Assembly: GCA_030838245.1 (NCBI GenBank)
Contig: JAUTXB010000053.1
Span: 1 to 9,223, forward strand
Direction of reading: 5' to 3'
Origin: Acidimicrobiaceae bacterium
GTDB lineage: Bacteria; Actinomycetota; Acidimicrobiia; Acidimicrobiales; RAAP-2
DNA: 9,223 bases
Under the pieces are notes generated by a model, which was given only the letters and a program-made list of their open reading frames with translations, was not told where the DNA came from and did not search any database. The position numbers were made by a program, and so were the translations under genes. Of this stretch, positions 6,388 to 9,223 are shown one piece after another (positions within the stretch are counted from its first letter, which is position 1; each line of letters begins with the position of its first letter).

Positions 6388-8220
6388 GTGACGCAAGCCC
6401 AACTCGCATCTGACCGCACGGAAGCCGCGGTCGGCACCCATCGGCCCACGGAACGCTTGGCCAACCGTCGCTCGCATCCATTCCTCTTGGTGACGGTCCT
6501 CTACGGAGCGCTCGGGGCAATACCGTATTGGCACCTGTGGAATGGCGGCCAGACTCGCTTCGCAGGGATCGGCGCCGACGTCGAGGAATATGCCTGGTTC
6601 CTGCAATGGGTGCCGAGCGCGGTCATCCACGGACATAATCCACTCTTTACCGATTGGGGCAACTATCCCTTCGGTGCAAATGGGGTTACCAATACAAGCC
6701 TTCCCGCTCTCGGCATCTTGGCGTCGCCTTTGACCTTCGCCACCGACGCGTTCACCAGCGTGACCGTCCTCTTCATTTTGGCCTTTCCACTTTCGGCCCT
6801 AAGCGCCTACGCCCTGTGCCGTCGATTCACTACCTGGAGGCCCGCAGCCTTTGTCGGAGGACTGCTCTATGGATTCTCGCCATACATGGTCGGCCAAGGG
6901 CTCGGGCATCTTCACCTCGTATTCGTTCCACTGCCGCCGCTTATCCTCCTGACCTTCTACGAGATCGCAACAAGGCGTAAGCGAAACCGATTGTGGGTCG
7001 CGGCCACAGCACTCGTGATCCTTCAGTTCTTCATCTCAATCGAGGTGCTGGCCACAACCCTGGTCGTGGCGGCCATCGGCTTGATCATCGCTTGCATCCT
7101 CTTTCGGGCCGAGGCACGCGCGCGATTCGGCCTTGTCCTGACTTCCTTGGCCAAGGCAGGCGGGGTCGTTGCCGTCGTCGTGGCCTATCCGGCGTGGTAC
7201 TTCGTGGCTGGGCCGGCGCATGTCTCTGGACTCATCCAGACCACCTCGCTCTACCGAGCCGACCTGCTGGGCTCGATAGTCCCCAACTCGATGATGCATC
7301 TGAATGTGCATTCGTGGACGGCGACGACAGACACCTTTGCCGGTGCCCTGTCGGAAAATGGGTCGTATCTAGGATTTCCGCTGATCGTCGTGCTGGTCGT
7401 CGGGATTCTTTTCCTGTGGCGGCGGCTTCCGATCGTACGAGTCATCGCGCTGGTGGGCCTTGTCACATTCGTTCTATCGCTCGGCTCGCAGCTCGTGGTA
7501 TGGCATCACGTGACGCCTATACCGCTCCCGGAGGCGCTAATCGACCACCTCCCTCTCTTCGACAATGCCGTTACGACCAGGTATTCGCTCTACGTGGTGC
7601 TCAGTGCGGCTGTGGTCTTGGCGATCATTTTGGATCGTGTCCATGCCCATTACCTGGCTATGGATCGCTCCCCGGTTGGATGGACACAATTCGCAGCTTG
7701 GGTTGCACCGACACTCATGGCGGTTGCAGTGGCTGTCCCTCTGATTCCAGCATGGCCGTACTCATTGACTACCGACCAAGTCCCCGCCTACTTCAACTCA
7801 CCGGGGGTGGATTCCATCCCCACCGGCAGCGTCGCGGTCCTTTACCCATCGCCATCGGCGTCCGGCAGTACGTCCGAACTCTGGCAACTCGCATCCGGAC
7901 TTCGGTTCAAGACCCCGGCCGGCCATTTTGTGGTCCCAAGTCCCGGAAACCCCCCGATCCTTCCTCCGTTCCACTCGACGCTCACGACGACGGCTCTGAT
8001 CGACCTCGAGAATGGACTGCCTCTCGCCGAGACACCGGCCATTCGGGCCCGGATCCTGGCCCAGCTCGATTCTTGGAGGGTTCGCAGTGTTTTGGTGCAA
8101 CCAACCGGCGTGAAACCAGAGCTTGTCATTCCCTATTTCGAATGGCTCTTGGGCCGACCGCCGGACTCCCGTCAGGGTGGGATACAAGCGTGGTATCTGC
8201 CGTCACATGGACATTGGTAG
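6388..8220 (+). CDS. Large polytopic membrane protein, GT-C-like glycosyltransferase family
   Basis: A 610-residue membrane protein resembling an actinobacterial family usually annotated only as membrane protein or putative glycosyltransferase. After a hydrophilic N-terminus and helix 1 (about 31-48) comes an outer loop with Asp64 and Glu66-Glu67, then WFLQW (70-74), HGHNPLFTDW (81-90) and NTSLP (102-106). In this family a DxxxFxWFxxW block, HGxNPFxT and NTSxP occur in that order. GGLLYGFSPYM (157-167) and GLGHLHL (171-177) are further family-like blocks. About ten helices follow up to about residue 455, then a soluble C-terminal part of about 150 residues. The acidic loop after helix 1 fits GT-C chemistry, but activity is inferred. 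GTG is the start: no in-frame ATG occurs before Met167, and GGAGGAG lies 13 nt upstream. Third codon positions look less G/C-rich than in the lectin gene. It is 145 bp after the first GT-C gene, in the same direction. Confidence 0.85.
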   Translation: MTQAQLASDRTEAAVGTHRPTERLANRRSHPFLLVTVLYGALGAIPYWHLWNGGQTRFAGIGADVEEYAWFLQWVPSAVIHGHNPLFTDWGNYPFGANGVTNTSLPALGILASPLTFATDAFTSVTVLFILAFPLSALSAYALCRRFTTWRPAAFVGGLLYGFSPYMVGQGLGHLHLVFVPLPPLILLTFYEIATRRKRNRLWVAATALVILQFFISIEVLATTLVVAAIGLIIACILFRAEARARFGLVLTSLAKAGGVVAVVVAYPAWYFVAGPAHVSGLIQTTSLYRADLLGSIVPNSMMHLNVHSWTATTDTFAGALSENGSYLGFPLIVVLVVGILFLWRRLPIVRVIALVGLVTFVLSLGSQLVVWHHVTPIPLPEALIDHLPLFDNAVTTRYSLYVVLSAAVVLAIILDRVHAHYLAMDRSPVGWTQFAAWVAPTLMAVAVAVPLIPAWPYSLTTDQVPAYFNSPGVDSIPTGSVAVLYPSPSASGSTSELWQLASGLRFKTPAGHFVVPSPGNPPILPPFHSTLTTTALIDLENGLPLAETPAIRARILAQLDSWRVRSVLVQPTGVKPELVIPYFEWLLGRPPDSRQGGIQAWYLPSHGHW

Positions 8221-8433
8221 ACCGATGGGTGGTGCGGGCGGGGCGCGCCGTCCACGGACGAGGCGAGTGGGGACCCGATTGACCTGGCTGTCGTTGTGTT
8301 CGCGTGGCATGTCAATGACGGCCCATCCTGCATCGGTCGACCCTGTGTTTTTCTGACTTGCCAGCCCGTACCGTTCCGCTTACCGCTCCCTGCCTTCGGG
8401 TGGTGAGCGCTTTGTGTTTAGGGGTCAGTCGCT
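8221..8433. other. Gap between the last intact gene and the minus-strand remnants
   Basis: No supported gene. Plus-strand frame 2 reads through the stop at 8354-8356 into an open stretch, 8357-8518, with no normal start codon and a protein-like sequence (for example FVFRGQSLYDVKSDIVAVDP). It overlaps the minus-strand remnant, and only one of the two is likely to have been real coding. CGTCC/GGACG at 8250-8261 is a short inverted repeat with a 2-nt loop and no T-run, so it is not a convincing terminator. Confidence 0.4.
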
Positions 8434-8742
8434 CTACGACGTCAAGTCCGACATCGTCGCAGTGGACCCGGCAGGCACGTGGACGATCCACCACCCTGCC
8501 ATGCCCGGGTTCTGCTAGCCATCGGGGATCGTCGCTTGCCCACCGGCGGTCAGGTCACCGTAGGCCGGGCGCGGGTTGTCTCCGGTCCACACGACGAACT
8601 CGACCTGGTCCCCGACTGTCCGGGCGCACATGTGCCAGAGGAACGGTGGCATCGCATAGAACGCCCCGCCGAGCACCGGAGGTACGAACCCTTCTTGGAG
8701 GTCGCCGATGGAGTCGCCAGCGACCGTGTAGATATTGATGAT
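8434..8742 (-). pseudogene. Gene remnant, possible C-terminal part of a concanavalin A-like domain protein
   Basis: The minus-strand frame reads coherently from about 8742 to the TAG at 8515-8517, including FLWHMCARTVGDQVEFVVW and NPRPAYGD, then IPDG. After this single amber codon the same frame continues sensibly (NPGMAGWWIVHVPAGSTATM, then SDLTS) to a second stop at 8434-8436. A one-base change, TGG to TAG, would explain the break. Alternating beta-strand-like segments with the order lW, GDxVE, VW, P, IPxGW, GWW and PAG recall the last strands of concanavalin A-like (LamG / DUF1080-type) sandwiches. That family call is inference at low confidence. No start codon or N-terminal part is present: at about 8742 the frame joins the recombinase remnant, so this is a fusion scar or a 5'-deleted gene. 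Confidence 0.45.
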
Positions 8743-9041
8743 GAGCTTTTCGATCCACCGAACAGTCGCTCGAGGCTCTTGAACCGAACCACCGTGGTCG
8801 AGGGCTTCCACCGGGCCAGTTGGTCCTCCTCGAACGCCTCGACGTGGTGCGATGGATCTCGCTTGCGTTGGGTGGGCATCCCGCGGTGAGCGAGGAACGA
8901 GAGCAGCCTCTCGGCGCTCAGGAGGTACGAGTCGATCTTTGTCCGGGCCCGGTTCCTGGCCTTCAGGCCCCCCGGCAGGACGGGGTGAGAGAGGACAGTT
9001 TGGCCACGGGCGACCCAAGTAGGGAAGCGCTCCGGCTGTCC
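8743..9041 (-). pseudogene. Tyrosine recombinase/integrase remnant, N-terminal core-binding domain only
   Basis: The minus-strand frame open from 9041 encodes KIDSYLLSAERLLSFLAHRG (8937 down to 8880), then HHVEAFEEDQLARWKPSTT and VVRFKSLERLF, ending at about 8760. This matches the four-helix SAM-like core-binding domain of tyrosine recombinases: tIxsYlxxxexFlxfLxxrG, HveaFexxqLarwkPsTvxxRfxsLxxfFrWxxe. The expected next residues, RWIEKL, are present but one frame over (8760-8743), consistent with loss of one base near 8760. After that the match stops, and the catalytic domain with its R-HxxR-Y residues is absent. An in-frame TGA sits at 9042-9044, and no ATG, GTG or TTG occurs between it and the ATG at 8877-8879, so the full domain cannot be translated as it stands. 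It lies 56 bp from the 3' end of the alanine tRNA, same strand, the usual place for an integrase next to its attachment site. Confidence 0.7.
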
Positions 9042-9067
9042 TCATGCAGCGATGGCGAGGTGACTTA

Positions 9068-9077
9068 GTATGCATAC
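9068..9077. repeat. Perfect 10-bp palindrome between recombinase remnant and tRNA
   Basis: GTATGCATAC is self-complementary and lies in an AT-richer patch between the tRNA 3' end and the integrase remnant. It could be a leftover binding site of the element (recombinase arm site or regulator operator), but 10-bp palindromes also occur by chance. No second copy was seen in the window. Confidence 0.3.
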
Positions 9078-9097
9078 ACCCTGGTCAAAACCTATCG

Positions 9098-9171
9098 TGG
9101 AGGCGAAGGGACTCGAACCCTCGAACCTCCTGACTGCCAGTCAGGCGCTCTACCAGCTGAGCTACGCCCCC
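9098..9171 (-). tRNA. tRNA-Ala (anticodon GGC)
   Basis: Complete 74-nt cloverleaf on the minus strand. The acceptor stem GGGGGCG/CGCCTCC includes the G3-U70 pair that identifies alanine tRNAs, followed by A73. The D arm is GCTC-AGCTGGTA-GAGC. The anticodon stem is CCTGA/TCAGG with loop CTGGCAG; the anticodon GGC is complementary to plus bases 9136-9138. The T arm is GAGGG-TTCGAGT-CCCTT. The variable loop is 6 nt (AGGTTC), one more than the common five. CCA is not encoded. The 3' end faces the recombinase remnant, so the 3' half is the likely attachment site of a former element. The gene looks intact and functional. Confidence 0.95.
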
Positions 9172-9186
9172 GAAGGTGGGAGCCAC

Positions 9187-9192
9187 GTTATC
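9187..9192 (-). promoter_or_regulatory. Possible -10 element of the tRNA-Ala promoter
   Basis: On the minus strand GATAAC, preceded by TGCT, lies 15 nt before the first base of the tRNA, a reasonable distance for a -10 box. The position 17 nt further upstream (GGCCAG) is not a recognisable -35 box, and the window ends soon after, so this is weak. Confidence 0.25.
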
Positions 9193-9223
9193 AGCAGGTC
9201 GCTGACGTCCTGGCCGCTCCGGC

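Noticed and set aside
6993..8282. Plus-strand open frame (429 codons) in another frame inside the second GT-C gene
   Set aside because: The composition is Arg/Pro/Gly/Cys-rich and lacks the hydrophobic pattern. The overlapping 610-residue frame has family motifs and membrane helices.
8221..8300. Rho-independent terminator after the last GT-C gene
   Set aside because: Only a short stem (CGTCC/GGACG) with a 2-nt loop and no T-run is present.
8515..9075. Uninterrupted minus-strand 186-codon frame read as a single intact gene
   Set aside because: Its first part is low-complexity Pro/Arg/Gly sequence while the parallel frame there encodes a clear recombinase domain. Only the part after about 8760 looks coding, so I treat the region as two remnants.
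1..9097. Second copy of the tRNA 3' end as the other attachment site
   Set aside because: No direct repeat of the tRNA 3' segment was seen by eye elsewhere in the window; the other end, if it exists, is outside.

Overview
The window is high-GC bacterial DNA, most likely from an actinomycete. Acidimicrobiia is my guess from the protein style, but no rRNA or marker gene is present to prove it. Supporting signs are strong G/C preference at third codon positions, a GTG start, an alanine tRNA without encoded CCA, and two membrane glycosyltransferase-like families common in Actinomycetota.

Layout. (1) Positions 1-3827 hold one very large secreted protein built almost entirely from bulb-type (D-mannose-binding, B-lectin) repeats behind a Thr/Pro/Ala-rich stalk. 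Its true start probably lies just left of the window. The lectin part is an internal duplication of a roughly 570-residue unit, and each copy ends in a similar hydrophobic tail. (2) After a 21-bp gap comes a 194-residue five-helix membrane protein of unknown function. (3) After another 36 bp comes a 590-residue GT-C-type membrane glycosyltransferase. (4) After a 145-bp gap with a hairpin over the Shine-Dalgarno sequence comes a second, unrelated-family GT-C-like membrane protein of 610 residues, starting at GTG. (5) From 8221 to 9097 there is no intact gene. On the minus strand it holds two joined gene remnants: a fragment resembling the end of a beta-sandwich (concanavalin A-like) protein with an in-frame amber codon, and the N-terminal core-binding domain of a tyrosine recombinase, frameshifted and cut off. 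(6) An alanine tRNA (GGC), also on the minus strand, lies at the right edge. Its 3' end points at the recombinase remnant, the usual arrangement of an element integrated into a tRNA gene.

How the genes may work together (inference). The four plus-strand genes look like one surface-glycan locus. The two GT-C proteins would transfer sugars from polyprenyl-phosphate donors on the outer face of the membrane. The repetitive lectin would bind mannose-type glycans at the surface and may itself be glycosylated on its Thr/Pro stalk. The first three genes are spaced like an operon, and the fourth may have separate translational control. The decayed recombinase beside the tRNA suggests that this right edge is, or was, a genomic-island boundary. 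Whether the glycan genes belonged to that island cannot be decided from this window.
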